Assembly: GCF_024707105.1 (NCBI RefSeq)
Contig: NZ_JANQAJ010000011.1
Location: forward strand, 383,488-447,487
Direction of reading: 5' to 3'
DNA: 64,000 nt
From: Devosia ginsengisoli
GTDB lineage: Bacteria > Pseudomonadota > Alphaproteobacteria > Rhizobiales > Devosiaceae
The notes under the pieces are model-generated. The model searched no databases, was not told the origin of the DNA, and saw nothing but the letters and a program-made list of their open reading frames with translations. The position numbers and the translations under genes were made by a program. How positions within the stretch are numbered: position 1 is the stretch's first letter; each line of letters begins with the position of its first letter. Shown here piece after piece: positions 28,264-37,994 of the stretch.

Positions 28264-28875
28264 ATGAGAAAGATCAGGATTATCGAACATATCTCGCTGG
28301 ATGGCGTGATCCAGGGGTTTGGCGGACCAGAAGAAGACAGGGACGGCGACTACGCACATGGCGGGTGGGCCGTGCCGCTTTCCGATCCTGCCATTGGCGA
28401 AGCCATAGAGGCGGCGCAAGGCGAACGTTTTGACTTGCTGCTCGGCCGGCACACCTACGATATCTTCACCCGCTATTGGCCGAAGCTGAAAGATCCGATG
28501 GCGGACAAGCTGAATGCCGCCAGGAAATTTGTCGCGACCCACCGGCCGGACAGCCTTGAATGGGGGCCGGTGGAAGGTCTTGGCACGGACATCGCCAAAG
28601 GCATTCGCAGCCTCAAGGCGAGCGAAGGTCCAGACCTGGTCGTCTGGGGAAGCTCGACGCTTACACCGGTGCTGCTCCAGGCGGGGCTGATCGACGACGT
28701 TCTGCTGCTGGTCTTTCCGGTCCTGCTGGGCAAGGGAAAGCGCTTCCTGTCGGACGACGTCGCCCCCCGCGAACTTTCGCTTGCCAGCACCAGGGCCGCG
28801 TCCTCGGGCGTGCTCATCAATACGTATCGCTACGTTGGAGCGCTGCGAACCGGATCCTTTGCCGAGCCCGCATGA
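28264..28875 (+). CDS. Dihydrofolate reductase / RibD C-terminal-like family protein
   Basis: The 203-residue protein has the pattern of the RibD C-terminal/DHFR-like family: IEHISLDGVIQG at the N terminus, FDLLLGRHTYDIFTRYW, a LVVWGSSTLTPVLLQAGLID segment and LLVFPVLLGKGKRF. The family contains many NADPH-dependent reductases of unknown substrate and is not the essential folate enzyme. A strong GGAGGAAGG precedes the ATG at 28264. It is co-directional with the DUF1127-fusion gene and may share its TetR-controlled transcript. Confidence 0.85.
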   Translation: MRKIRIIEHISLDGVIQGFGGPEEDRDGDYAHGGWAVPLSDPAIGEAIEAAQGERFDLLLGRHTYDIFTRYWPKLKDPMADKLNAARKFVATHRPDSLEWGPVEGLGTDIAKGIRSLKASEGPDLVVWGSSTLTPVLLQAGLIDDVLLLVFPVLLGKGKRFLSDDVAPRELSLASTRAASSGVLINTYRYVGALRTGSFAEPA

Positions 28876-29033
28876 CGTGACGGTGATCCCGGGATGCGAG
28901 ATCGCGTCGACAAGGTAGAGAAGCTGGCATAAGTCGCAAGCAGCGCATCGAAAGTTCGGGCGAGTATGCGAAGGGCTCGTCAATTTTCACGATGCCGCAC
29001 TGAACTGGCGACACGACAAATTGGAGCACACAT

Positions 29034-29435
29034 ATGCGAAAAATCGTGGCCACGGCACGCTGGGTGCCCTTGGTCGTCATCAGCATCGCGAGCTTGTGGG
29101 CGTCGGCGCGCACCACAGAGGGTTATCGCGACCCGATTTTCGACTGGGACATCAGTTGGCCTGCTATCGCCAATGCGCTGACCAAAATGCCGCATATCGG
29201 CTCGATGTTCCTGATCTTCTTGCTCGGTGCGCTAGCGGTTGGAGTCGGCCGGCTCTGGTTGGCAGCGCTGTTGGCATTCGTGGTAGCGATCGGATGGGAA
29301 CTGGTGCAGATGCCCACCATTGGCAACAATCCACGGCTCGCCGATCTTGCTCCCGACCTGGTTGGCATCGGTCTTGGATGGGTGATCGTGGCGCTTGGCG
29401 TGATGCTCTGGCGGCGCTTCCGGCCGACCAGTTGA
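29034..29435 (+). CDS. VanZ-like family membrane protein
   Basis: The 133-residue protein has three to four membrane helices. Its C-terminal half matches the VanZ-like pattern: IGWELVQMPTIG followed by RLADLAPDLVGIGLG. VanZ itself confers low-level teicoplanin resistance, but most chromosomal VanZ-like proteins have no known role. GGAG lies 7 nt before the ATG. An intrinsic terminator follows at 29501. Confidence 0.75.
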   Translation: MRKIVATARWVPLVVISIASLWASARTTEGYRDPIFDWDISWPAIANALTKMPHIGSMFLIFLLGALAVGVGRLWLAALLAFVVAIGWELVQMPTIGNNPRLADLAPDLVGIGLGWVIVALGVMLWRRFRPTS

Positions 29436-29500
29436 ATGGCGGCATTCTTAGAGGCCCACCCAAGGCAGCCGCCATGCGACCGTGATCCCATAAAAACCAA

Positions 29501-29523
29501 GGGGCGCCGAAGCGCCCCTTTTT
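29501..29523. terminator. Bidirectional intrinsic terminator
   Basis: Stem GGGGCGC/GCGCCCC with a CGAA tetraloop, followed by TTTTT on the plus strand. On the minus strand TTGGTTTTTA follows. It ends both the VanZ-like gene and gyrA, which converge here. Confidence 0.9.
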
Positions 29524-32283
29524 CTATTCCTCTGCCGGCGTTTCCGGCGGCGCGTCCGGTGCTTCGGGCACATCATCGTCGCCTTCAGGCTCGCTGATAT
29601 GCTCCACCGACATCACCTTCTCGCCCTCGGCCGTATCGAACACGATGACGCCCTGGCTGCCGCGGCTGACGATGCGGATCGGCTTGTCGCCGCCGACAGG
29701 CAGGCGAATGGTCTGGCCGCCGTCGCTGATCAGCATGATCTGGTCGCTGTCTTCCACCGGGAAGCTGGCCACCAGGTTGCCGTTGCGCTTGTTGACCGCC
29801 ATGGCGACGATGCCTTTGCCGCCACGCCCGGTGATCCGGTATTCGTGGCTCGAGGTGCGCTTGCCATAGCCATTTTCCGAAATGGTCAGGATGAACTGCT
29901 CGATGGCGCTCATCTGGGCATAGCGCTCCTGCGGCAGGTCGCCGGCCACGACATCGCCCTCGTCCGAGTTGGTTTCTTCCTCGGCGCCTTCGCCGCGGAC
30001 GGCACGGCTCATCTTGAGATAGGCGGCGCGTTCCTCGGCCGTGGCGTCGGAGTGGTTGATGACCGCCATGGAGATAACCACGTCGTCCTTGGCCAGCAGG
30101 ATGCCGCGCACGCCCATGGAGTCGCGCCCCTTGAACAGGCGCACGTCATCGGTACGGAAGCGGATGGCCTGGCCGAGCGCCGTGGTCAGCAGCACGTCGT
30201 CATTGGCCGTGGCCGTCTCGACGCCGACGATCTGGTCGCCCTCGTCCAGCTTCATGGCGATCTTGCCGTTCTGGCGCACTTCCACGAAGTCGGCCAGCGA
30301 GTTGCGGCGCACCGTGCCGCGGGTCGTCGCGAACATGATGTCGAGATTGGCCCAGCTCGTCTCGTCCTCGGGCAGCGGCATGATTGTGGTCAGCCGCTCG
30401 CCCTGCTCCAGCGGCAGGATGTTGATCAGGGCCTTGCCCCGCGCATTGGCCTGAGCCAGCGGCAGGCGCCACACCTTGAGCTTGTAGGCGATGCCGCGGT
30501 CGGTGAAGAACAGCACCGGCGTATGCGTATTGGCCACGAACAGGCGCGACACGAAATCCTCGTCGCGCGTTGCCATGCCCGAACGGCCCTTGCCGCCACG
30601 ATTCTGCGCCCGATAGGTCGAGAGCGGCACGCGCTTGATGTAGCCCTCGTGCGACACGGTCACCACCATGTCCTCGCGGGCGATCAGGTCCTCGTCGTCG
30701 AAATCGCCGACCACGTCGGAGATTTCCGTGCGGCGGGGCGTAGCGAACTGTTCCTTGATCTCGGTCAGTTCCTGCCGGATGATATCGACCACCCGCTCGC
30801 GGCTGCGCAGGATATCTAGATAATCCTCGATCTCGGTGCCCAGCCCGTTGAGCTCATCGCCGATTTCATCCCGACCCAGCGCCGTCAGGCGCGCCAGGCG
30901 CAGTTCGAGGATGGCGCGAGCTTGTTCCTCGCTGAGATTGAACGTGCCGTCCTCATTGATGCGGTGGCGCGGATCGTCGATCAGCGCGATCAGCGGCGCA
31001 ACATCGGCTGCCGGCCAGCGACGGGTCATCAACTGCTCGCGCGCCGTCGCCGGATCGGGCGCAGTGCGGATCAGCGCGATGACTTCGTCTATATTGGCCA
31101 CGGCCACGGCCAGGCCGACCAGGATATGAGCGCGGTCGCGGGCCTTGTTCAGCAGGAAGCGGGCACGACGCGTAACCACTTCGTGACGGAAGTCGATGAA
31201 GGCCGAGAGGATTTCGCGCAGGTTCATCAATTGCGGCTTGCCGCCATTGAGCGCCACGAAATTGCAGCCGAACGAACTTTGCAGCGCGGTGAAGCGATAG
31301 AGCTGGTTCAGCACCACGTCGGCCAGCGCATCGCGCTTGATCTCGATGACTACGCGCATGCCCTCGCGCGAGCTCTCGTCGCGCATGTCGGCAATGCCCT
31401 CGATGCGCTTCTCGCGCACCAGTTCGGCGATCTTTTCGACCATGGTCGCCTTGTTCACCTGATAGGGCAATTCGGTGATGATGAGCGCCTCGCGCTCCTT
31501 GCGGATTTCCTCCACCGCCACCCGCCCGCGCACCAGCACGGAGCCGCGGCCGGTCTCATAGGCCGAGCGGATGCCCGCGCGACCCAGGATGATGCCGCCC
31601 GTCGGGAAATCCGGCCCGGGCAGCACTTCCATCAGCTCTTCGGTGAGCGCATTGGGATTGTCGAGCAGCAGCAAGGCCGCGTCGACCGTCTCGCCCAGAT
31701 TGTGCGTCGGCACATTGGTCGCCATGCCCACGGCAATGCCGCTGCCGCCATTGACCAGCATGTTGGGGAAGCGCGCCGGCAACACGGTCGGCTCCCTTTC
31801 GGAGCCGTCATAGTTGTCGCGGAAATCCACCGTGTCCTTGTCGAGGTCATCGAGCAGGGAATTGGTGATCTTCTGCATGCGCACTTCGGTATAGCGCATG
31901 GCAGCCGGCATATCGCCGTCGACCGAGCCGAAATTTCCCTGCCCTTCCACCAGCATTTCCCCCATGGAGAAATCCTGCGCCATGCGCACCAGGGCCATAT
32001 AGACCGCGCTGTCGCCGTGGGGGTGGTATTTACCGATCACGTCGCCGACCACGCGGGCCGATTTGCGATAGGGCTTGTTGTATTCGTAGCCGTTCTCGCT
32101 CATCGAGAACAGGATGCGCCGATGCACCGGCTTGAGGCCATCGCGCACGTCTGGCAGCGCACGGCTGACGATGACGCTCATCGCGTAATCGAGATACGAT
32201 TTCCGCATCTCGTCGGTAATGGCGATGATCGAAATATCGGATGGCGGCGGGGCGCCGGTTCCGTCTTGAGGCGTATCGGTCAC
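29524..32283 (-). CDS. gyrA: DNA gyrase subunit A
   Basis: The 919-residue topoisomerase subunit has the catalytic Tyr131 in [10 protein letters not shown] and the quinolone-resistance-determining region [19 protein letters not shown]. The position equivalent to E. coli Ser83 is Ser92 and that of Asp87 is Met96. A C-terminal beta-pinwheel begins with the GyrA box QNRGGKG. The acidic tail ([14 protein letters not shown]) is typical. It starts at GTG 32283 with no clear Shine-Dalgarno sequence. It introduces negative supercoils together with GyrB, which is encoded elsewhere. Confidence 0.98.
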   Translation of the reverse strand: MTDTPQDGTGAPPPSDISIIAITDEMRKSYLDYAMSVIVSRALPDVRDGLKPVHRRILFSMSENGYEYNKPYRKSARVVGDVIGKYHPHGDSAVYMALVRMAQDFSMGEMLVEGQGNFGSVDGDMPAAMRYTEVRMQKITNSLLDDLDKDTVDFRDNYDGSEREPTVLPARFPNMLVNGGSGIAVGMATNVPTHNLGETVDAALLLLDNPNALTEELMEVLPGPDFPTGGIILGRAGIRSAYETGRGSVLVRGRVAVEEIRKEREALIITELPYQVNKATMVEKIAELVREKRIEGIADMRDESSREGMRVVIEIKRDALADVVLNQLYRFTALQSSFGCNFVALNGGKPQLMNLREILSAFIDFRHEVVTRRARFLLNKARDRAHILVGLAVAVANIDEVIALIRTAPDPATAREQLMTRRWPAADVAPLIALIDDPRHRINEDGTFNLSEEQARAILELRLARLTALGRDEIGDELNGLGTEIEDYLDILRSRERVVDIIRQELTEIKEQFATPRRTEISDVVGDFDDEDLIAREDMVVTVSHEGYIKRVPLSTYRAQNRGGKGRSGMATRDEDFVSRLFVANTHTPVLFFTDRGIAYKLKVWRLPLAQANARGKALINILPLEQGERLTTIMPLPEDETSWANLDIMFATTRGTVRRNSLADFVEVRQNGKIAMKLDEGDQIVGVETATANDDVLLTTALGQAIRFRTDDVRLFKGRDSMGVRGILLAKDDVVISMAVINHSDATAEERAAYLKMSRAVRGEGAEEETNSDEGDVVAGDLPQERYAQMSAIEQFILTISENGYGKRTSSHEYRITGRGGKGIVAMAVNKRNGNLVASFPVEDSDQIMLISDGGQTIRLPVGGDKPIRIVSRGSQGVIVFDTAEGEKVMSVEHISEPEGDDDVPEAPDAPPETPAEE

Positions 32284-32370
32284 TGGGGTGATTCTACGTT
32301 GGTTATGCTGTCCTCTAGATAGGCGATTTCGTACAAAATTGCGAACTTTGCCGGGCCGAAACTGTGGAGA

Positions 32371-33597
32371 TCAGGCCGCGACCAGAGGTTTGCGCCGCAT
32401 CTGGCGGAAGCTGGGTACGGCCACGGGCGCCAGCGTGGCAAAAAGGTAGAGCAATCCCGTCGTGCCCAGCGCGATGGCGATGCCGAAATTATCGACCAGC
32501 AGCCCCGCATAGAGCCCGCCAAACGGCATCAGCGCCCAGGCCAGCGCGCCGAACAATGCGATCACCCGGCCCACCATGGCGGCCGGAATGCGCTCGAACA
32601 GGATGGCCCCGAGGATGGGGTTGAGGAAACCGGCGGCAAAGCCGCTCACCATCAGCACGGCGACAAGGACCGGCACCGCGGCATCCATGGCGAAAATGGC
32701 CATGGGCATCGGCCCGGCGAACAGGAAGCCGATCGTATAGACGGCCAGCCGCGGCATGCGTTCGCCAAGGACCGCGGCGATACCGGCCCCGATAATCGAC
32801 GCCCCGGAAAAGGCCGCGAGGAAAATGCCGACCCAGGTGACGTCGAGTCCTGATGTCCGCACCCAGACCGGCAGCAGCACCGTGGCATACGCCTGGTCGA
32901 ACAGATTGGTGATGGCGATCATGACGACGAGCGCCCGCAGCACCGGGTCACGGCGCAGCACGCTCCAACCCTCCGCCAGCTCGGTTCGATAGGTGGTGGA
33001 AAGATCGCGCATCTGCGCCGGCGCCTGCCGCGCCGGAATGCCGATCCCCACCACCAGCGCCGACAGCAGGAACGCCATCGCATTGGCCAGCAGAGCCGGC
33101 GCCGGCCCGAGCAGTGCGATCAGCCCGCCTGCCGCCGCCGCGCCCAGCGTTCCCGCCAGCCGGTCGCTGGCGCCCATGACGCCGGTCACCCGTTCCAGCG
33201 GCAATTTGCCCAGGGCCGCGACCGTGGGCACCAGCGCCTGCTTGGCCGCATCGGACGGCGCCCGCAAGACGCCGATCAGCGCCACTGCTGGCAGCAGCAC
33301 CCAGATGGAGAGCAGGCCTGCCCAATAGAGCAGCGGCACCAGCGCCACCGCGATCATCGACAGGCTATCGCACCAGACCGCGATACGCCTTGCGCCAATG
33401 CGGTCGATCAACGGACCGCCCAGCGCCTTGGCCACTACATAGGGTGCCATTTCGGCGAAACCGGCCAGCCCCGTCAGCACCGGGCTGCCCGTCGTAGTCA
33501 GCACCAGCCACGGAATAGCGATGGCGGAAAGCCGCGTGCCCGAGGTGGACAGCACCGTGGCGCCGGCCAGGGCAACGAAGGCGCGCTGGATGCTCAT
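32371..33597 (-). CDS. MFS transporter
   Basis: This 408-residue, 12-helix transporter has the major-facilitator loop DRIGARRIAVWCD between helices 2 and 3 and a long central loop (ARQAPAQMRDLSTTYRTELA). It resembles the MFS_3/EntS-like drug exporters. Its ATG overlaps the stop of the upstream ArsR-type regulator (ATGA). The pair is therefore probably a regulated efflux system; the substrate is unknown. Confidence 0.9.
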   Translation of the reverse strand: MSIQRAFVALAGATVLSTSGTRLSAIAIPWLVLTTTGSPVLTGLAGFAEMAPYVVAKALGGPLIDRIGARRIAVWCDSLSMIAVALVPLLYWAGLLSIWVLLPAVALIGVLRAPSDAAKQALVPTVAALGKLPLERVTGVMGASDRLAGTLGAAAAGGLIALLGPAPALLANAMAFLLSALVVGIGIPARQAPAQMRDLSTTYRTELAEGWSVLRRDPVLRALVVMIAITNLFDQAYATVLLPVWVRTSGLDVTWVGIFLAAFSGASIIGAGIAAVLGERMPRLAVYTIGFLFAGPMPMAIFAMDAAVPVLVAVLMVSGFAAGFLNPILGAILFERIPAAMVGRVIALFGALAWALMPFGGLYAGLLVDNFGIAIALGTTGLLYLFATLAPVAVPSFRQMRRKPLVAA

Positions 33598-34205
33598 TCC
33601 GCCTCTCCCGCCTCCGGCTCCCCCACATGGGGCGCCGCATGCAGGACAAAGGTGACCGGCCGCATATCCTCGGGCAGGTCAGTGCCCAGCGCCGGGGCCG
33701 CCGCCATGGCCTCCCACAGCAAGGATTGCAGCCTTTCCACCAGCGCCTTGGCCGCCGCGGCATTCAAGGGGATCGTATAATCGCTGACCGTGGAAGCCTG
33801 CCGCCACTCCTGCGACAGGGCGGGATAGGCGGCATGGGCGCGCTGCATCTGCTGCATCTGTCCATGCAGGGCCGCCTGCTCGAAAGCCAGCCCCAGTTCC
33901 AGCTCTTCGCCTTCCGCTGTCGCGGGCATGACATTGGTGGATTCATGCCGCGCCCGCCACCAGCGGTCGCGCTGGCTGCCCCGCCCCGCATCCTCCTCGA
34001 TGAAGCCATGCTGCGCCAACTGCCGCAGGTGGTAGCTCGTCGCCCCGGAATTCAGTCCCAGCCGCGCCGCCAGTCCCGATGCCGTGGCCGGCCCCTCGAT
34101 GCGCAGCAGCCCCAGCATGCGCAGTCGCAGGGGATGGGTCAGCGCCTTGAGCGCCGTGGCATCGGGAACGACACTGCTGACATCGCGCAACGGTTTTTCG
34201 GACAT
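33594..34205 (-). CDS. ArsR-type winged-helix regulator
   Basis: The 203-residue protein has an N-terminal winged helix (ALTHPLRLRMLGLLRIEGPA, GATSYHLRQLAQHGFIEED) of the HTH_20/ArsR class, followed by a long helical C-terminal region without metal-binding cysteines. The start is the ATG at 34205 with GAGG upstream. It is translationally coupled to the MFS transporter and most likely represses that operon in response to an unknown ligand. Confidence 0.9.
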   Translation of the reverse strand: MSEKPLRDVSSVVPDATALKALTHPLRLRMLGLLRIEGPATASGLAARLGLNSGATSYHLRQLAQHGFIEEDAGRGSQRDRWWRARHESTNVMPATAEGEELELGLAFEQAALHGQMQQMQRAHAAYPALSQEWRQASTVSDYTIPLNAAAAKALVERLQSLLWEAMAAAPALGTDLPEDMRPVTFVLHAAPHVGEPEAGEAE

Positions 34206-34272
34206 GACAGGACCTCGCACATTGGTCCCCTCATATCACCGCAAATAAATCTTTGCAAAATTTTCTTTGCAA

Positions 34273-34635
34273 TTAGGCGTTCTGCACCAGCCGCAGCAAT
34301 GTGCAGTCGGGATCGACCAGATAGCCCACTCGTCCACCCCAGTCTTCGAGGCGTGGCGGATGCAGGCGCGGCCATCCCGTACTGGCCTCGGGAATGCCGG
34401 CCGCCTTGCAGGCAGCGTAGAAGCCATCGAGGTCGTCCAGCCGCAGGCAGCAGCCGAACGAACTGGCCGCCGGGTCGAGCTCGGCCATCGGGAAGAATTC
34501 GAGTTGCAGCCCGCCCCGCCGCAGGATCATCCAGTCTGGATCGCGCCAGCGCTCGACGAAGCCGAGTGCAGCGTAGAATCGTGCGGTCGCATCGAAGTCG
34601 CGGGATGGCAGGTTGGGCGTCGCATGATCGGTCAT
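34273..34635 (-). CDS. VOC (glyoxalase/bleomycin-resistance) family protein
   Basis: The 120-residue single VOC domain has NLPSRDFDATARFYAALGF at the start and LQLEFFPMAELDP in the middle, with YLVDPDCTLLRLVQ at the end. The pattern resembles bleomycin-binding proteins, which sequester rather than hydrolyse, but many functions share this fold. It is divergent from the beta-lactamase-like gene. Confidence 0.88.
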   Translation of the reverse strand: MTDHATPNLPSRDFDATARFYAALGFVERWRDPDWMILRRGGLQLEFFPMAELDPAASSFGCCLRLDDLDGFYAACKAAGIPEASTGWPRLHPPRLEDWGGRVGYLVDPDCTLLRLVQNA

Positions 34636-34758
34636 GGCTCAATCTCACAGGCTGCATCGCCGGCCCGGCCATAGTAGCGAAATCCGCAGCGCGGGCACAT
34701 ATCGCTTCCCCATTTTGCCAAATCCTTGTCAACTTGCCTCCGCACGGGAGGGACGCGC

Positions 34759-35805
34759 ATGGATTGGATGAGGAGCGAGCCGGCTTCGCAGGGATTTTCG
34801 CCCGATATCGCGGAAAAGCTGGATGCCATGGTGTCTGGCGGCACGCTGGGTGCCATCCATGCCATAGCCGTCTGCCGCCATGGCCGGCTGGTGCTGGAGC
34901 GCTACTTCACTGGCAATGACCAGCAGATCGCCGTGGGCGACCTTGGCCCCATCACCTTCACCGGCGAGCGCCTGCATGACCTGCGTTCCGTCACCAAGAG
35001 CACTGTCGGCCTGCTCTATGGCATTGCGCTCGACCGCGGCCTGGTGCCCGGCCTCGATGCGCCCATCATCGACAGCTTCCCCGAATATCCCGACCTCGTT
35101 GCCGATCCGGCCCGGCGGCGCCTCACCGTCGCCCATGCCCTCGACATGACGCTCGGCCTCGAATGGGATGAGAGCCTGCCCTATACCGATCCGCGCAATT
35201 CCGAGATCGCCATGGAATTCGCGCCGGATCGATATCGCTTCACCCTCGATCGGCCGATCGTCGCCGCGCCCGGCGAGCGCTGGATCTATTCCGGCGGCGC
35301 AGTGGCATTGCTCGGGGCGCTGATCGAGCGTGGCTCGGGCCAGCGCCTCACCGCCTTCGCAAAGGAAAACCTGTTCGCCCCGCTGGGCATCACCAGTTTC
35401 GAATGGTTCGCCGGCATGGATGGCAACTACTCGGCCGCCGCCGGTCTGCGGCTCGGCGCGCTCGACCTGCTGCGCATCGGCGCCATGCTCGCCGATGGCG
35501 GTCGCTATGACGGCCGCGCCGTAGTGCCATCAGCCTGGCTCGCGCAAAGCTGGACGCCCCGCGCCACGACCAGTTGGGGCCAGGCCTATGGCTATCTCTG
35601 GTATCTCGATACCCCTGCCCCACCCGCTTTTCCCGACGGCACGCCTGGCATTGCCGGCTTCGGCAATGGCGGCCAGCGCCTGTTCGTGCTGCCCGAAGCG
35701 GGCCTCGCCTGCGTTGTCCTCGCCGGCCTATACGACACGCCAGGCGCCGAAGAAGGCCCGCAGCGCCTCTGGGAACAGCTCGTGCTGCCCAATCTCAACC
35801 TCTAG
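34759..35805 (+). CDS. Beta-lactamase-class-C-like serine hydrolase
   Basis: The 348-residue protein has the penicillin-binding-fold motifs: SVTK at about residue 85 (SxxK nucleophile), YSGG as the YxN-type element, and GNGG as the C-terminal HxG/KTG-type box. There is no signal peptide, so the protein is probably cytoplasmic and acts as an esterase or peptidase rather than as a resistance enzyme. The start is the ATG at 34759, 8 nt after GGGAGGG. Confidence 0.85.
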   Translation: MDWMRSEPASQGFSPDIAEKLDAMVSGGTLGAIHAIAVCRHGRLVLERYFTGNDQQIAVGDLGPITFTGERLHDLRSVTKSTVGLLYGIALDRGLVPGLDAPIIDSFPEYPDLVADPARRRLTVAHALDMTLGLEWDESLPYTDPRNSEIAMEFAPDRYRFTLDRPIVAAPGERWIYSGGAVALLGALIERGSGQRLTAFAKENLFAPLGITSFEWFAGMDGNYSAAAGLRLGALDLLRIGAMLADGGRYDGRAVVPSAWLAQSWTPRATTSWGQAYGYLWYLDTPAPPAFPDGTPGIAGFGNGGQRLFVLPEAGLACVVLAGLYDTPGAEEGPQRLWEQLVLPNLNL

Positions 35806-35881
35806 CCGTCCGGCGCGGATCAAATTCTCGTCACCTTTGCCGCCGACCCTCGCCCGAGTCGCCAAGGGGAGAGGAAATGAC

Positions 35882-36139
35882 ATGGCCGGACCATCCGTCG
35901 CGTTGGGCGCCGGATTGCGCGTACTGATCCTCGCCGTGATCCTCGTCGCCAGTTGTGGCCTCGCGCTGGCCGCCGGATTGCTCCTGGCCCGCCTGGGCTA
36001 TCTGGGCACCTGCCAGGACGGCACCTGTGAACTGGTTGCTGCCGTCTATGTCATGCCAATCGGCGGCATCCTGCTGTATTTCGCCAGCCTCATCATCTGG
36101 TCGAGGCTGGCCAGTCGCCAAGGGAATCGAAATGCCTAG
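35882..36139 (+). CDS. Small two-helix membrane protein
   Basis: The 85-residue protein has two membrane helices (about residues 11-35 and 50-72) separated by a short loop with two cysteines (GTCQDGTCEL), which probably form a disulfide in the periplasm. GGGAGAGGAA precedes the ATG. The next gene starts inside its last codons (8-base overlap), indicating a two-gene operon. I know no family. Confidence 0.75.
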   Translation: MAGPSVALGAGLRVLILAVILVASCGLALAAGLLLARLGYLGTCQDGTCELVAAVYVMPIGGILLYFASLIIWSRLASRQGNRNA

Positions 36140-36467
36140 CCCCGGTCGCCATCTGCTCTCCATCGCCGTCCTGCTGGCCGCTTGCGGCACGGCATCGGCC
36201 CAAAGCCCGCTGGATTTCTCCGGCGCCACCGAGACGCCGGAGGAGCTGATCGCGCTCTACGATGCGGCCGATGGGCAATGCCGCCTCTCCACCAGCGACG
36301 ATGTGGAAATCCAGGTCGCCTGTGTGTCCCGCTCGATCTACGGCGTCGCGCTCAATGCGCAGGACTGGTGCTATGGGCGCGAAACCGAGGCCAATGCCGA
36401 AATGGAATGGCATGCCTGCGCCGCCGATTCCCTGCGCTTTCCGCCGGTTTCCGTAACCTATCCCTGA
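36132..36467 (+). CDS. Secreted protein, unknown function
   Basis: This 111-residue protein has an N-terminal signal sequence ending LLAACGTASAQSP, which could be read as a lipobox (LAAC) or as a normal AXA site (ASA). The mature part contains four cysteines (GQCRLS, VACVSR, DWCYGR, HACAADS). It overlaps the small membrane protein upstream by 8 bases. Both may act together at the periplasmic face. I do not recognise it. Confidence 0.7.
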   Translation: MPSPGRHLLSIAVLLAACGTASAQSPLDFSGATETPEELIALYDAADGQCRLSTSDDVEIQVACVSRSIYGVALNAQDWCYGRETEANAEMEWHACAADSLRFPPVSVTYP

Positions 36468-36471
36468 CGCA

Positions 36472-36876
36472 TCAGGCGGCGTCGAATTCCACCCGCGCCG
36501 CGCTGATCCGCTTGTGGTTCTCGCTGGCCCATTCGATCAGGTGTCCGAACGGCACGATGATCGACTCGCCCATCGGCGTCAGCCGGTATTCCACCGAGGG
36601 TGGTTTGGTGTCATAGACGCGCCGCGCCACCAGCCCGTCGCGCTGCAAATCGCGCAGCGTCTGGGTCAGCATCTTCTGGGAAATGTCGGGCACTTCGCGC
36701 CGGATCTGGTTGAAGCGTCGCGGGCCGTCGGCCAGCGTCATGACCAGCAGCATGCTCCATTTGTCGCTGATCCGGTCCAGCACGCCACGCACCGGGCAAT
36801 CCATCAGCGATCCGCCGCTATTCTGTTCGGCCCATTTGGCAATGTAGAGACCGGCTTCTTCCAGCGCGCTGAGCAT
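36472..36876 (-). CDS. HxlR-family transcriptional regulator
   Basis: The 134-residue winged-helix protein of the HxlR/DUF24 class has the motifs [19 protein letters not shown] (with the single redox-type cysteine), [20 protein letters not shown] and [10 protein letters not shown]. It is divergent from a QorB-like gene. The same arrangement occurs in E. coli as ytfH/ytfG, so control of that gene is likely. GGAGG precedes the ATG. Confidence 0.93.
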   Translation of the reverse strand: MLSALEEAGLYIAKWAEQNSGGSLMDCPVRGVLDRISDKWSMLLVMTLADGPRRFNQIRREVPDISQKMLTQTLRDLQRDGLVARRVYDTKPPSVEYRLTPMGESIIVPFGHLIEWASENHKRISAARVEFDAA

Positions 36877-37013
36877 GGGGGCACCTCCAGGTAACGTTAT
36901 GCGGCAAAAGTGCCTCCTTTCAGCAGCGGCCCGCGCAGACTAGATAGCACTCTCCTTTCGAGACTTACTCTCCGCCGGCATGTGCCGCAAGCGGGGCAAT
37001 CAGGAGATATGAG

Positions 37014-37892
37014 ATGACGCAGTTCAAGGACAAGACGCTGCTGGTGACCGGCGCGGCCGGCCAGTTCGGCCGGCTGGCCGTGGCCGAATTGCTGGCGCGC
37101 GGCGCGACAAAAGTGGTCGCCGGCACGCGCGACCCGGCCCAGCTCGCCGACTTCGCGGCTGATGGCGTCGAGGTCCGCCGTCTCGATTTCGACGATGCCG
37201 CTTCGCTTGCCACCGGCTTTGCCGGGGTGGATCGCGCCCTCATCATCAGCACCGTCGCGTCCAACCGCCGCGAACAGCAGACCGCGGCGGTTGCCGCGGC
37301 CAAGGCGGCCGGAGTCACCTATCTCGCCTATACGTCCGCGCCCCATGCCCGGCCCAATGCCGATGCCGGCGGCATTGCCGACCATTACTGGACCGAGCAG
37401 GCCATTGCCGCCTCCGGCCTCGATTTCACCCTGCTGCGCAATCACATCTATGCCGACATGACCATTGTCGGCGCGGCATCGGCACTGGCCTCCGGCCAGC
37501 TGTTCGACGCCACCGATGGCGCCGGCCGCAACTATGTCACCCGCGCCGACACCGCCCGCACCGCCGCCGGCGCCCTGCTCTCTGCCAGTGGCAAGGACAT
37601 TGTCGATGTCACCGGCCCCGCCCCGGTCACCCAGGCCGAAGTCGCCGCGCTCTATACTAGGCTGACCGGCAAGCCCGTCACCCGCATCGGCCTCAGCGCC
37701 GAGCAGCTGCAGGCAGGCCTCGAAGCTGCCGGCCTGCCCGGCTTCTACGCCGCCCTCCTCGTCGCCTTCGATCTTGATGCCGCCGCCGGCTACCACGCCA
37801 TCACGTCAGACGTGGTCGAACGCTATTCCGGTCGCAAACCGCAGGCGCTGGCGGACTTTCTTGAAGCGAACAAGGCGGCCTTGGCGCAGTAA
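37014..37892 (+). CDS. NAD(P)H:quinone oxidoreductase, QorB/NmrA-like
   Basis: The 292-residue Rossmann-fold protein has the atypical-SDR glycine motif VTGAAGQFGR, then a downstream AGTRDP segment, AYTSAPHA, and LLRNHIYADM. This is the layout of YtfG/QorB quinone reductases. AGGAG precedes the ATG. The divergent HxlR-type regulator is the probable repressor, which would induce the gene under quinone or redox stress. Confidence 0.88.
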   Translation: MTQFKDKTLLVTGAAGQFGRLAVAELLARGATKVVAGTRDPAQLADFAADGVEVRRLDFDDAASLATGFAGVDRALIISTVASNRREQQTAAVAAAKAAGVTYLAYTSAPHARPNADAGGIADHYWTEQAIAASGLDFTLLRNHIYADMTIVGAASALASGQLFDATDGAGRNYVTRADTARTAAGALLSASGKDIVDVTGPAPVTQAEVAALYTRLTGKPVTRIGLSAEQLQAGLEAAGLPGFYAALLVAFDLDAAAGYHAITSDVVERYSGRKPQALADFLEANKAALAQ

Positions 37893-37919
37893 CGCCGCCC
37901 AGGTCCACACGTCCACGGC

Positions 37920-37994
37920 GTCATTCCCGCGCAGGCGGGAATCCATTCTTGTCTGATTATTCAGAGAGTGGATTCCCGCCTGCGGGGGAATGAC
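37920..37994. repeat. Short palindromic repeat with GTCATTCCCGC arms
   Basis: GTCATTCCCGCGCAGGCGGG at the left and its near-inverse at the right (from 37970 to 37994) flank an AT-richer loop. The arms themselves contain a smaller hairpin (CCCGCGCAGGCGGG). It lies between the QorB-like gene and the MMPL transporter. Repeats with this arm sequence are familiar from many proteobacterial genomes. It may also terminate the QorB-like transcript. Confidence 0.8.

Noticed and set aside
28090..28983. A 297-codon reverse-strand frame spanning the DHFR-like gene
   Set aside because: It is antisense to a gene with strong ribosome-binding site and domain evidence, and I see no conserved motif in the translation.
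34759..35805. A true beta-lactamase (antibiotic resistance gene)
   Set aside because: The SxxK motif is present, but there is no signal peptide, so the protein would stay in the cytoplasm. Family resemblance alone does not support resistance.
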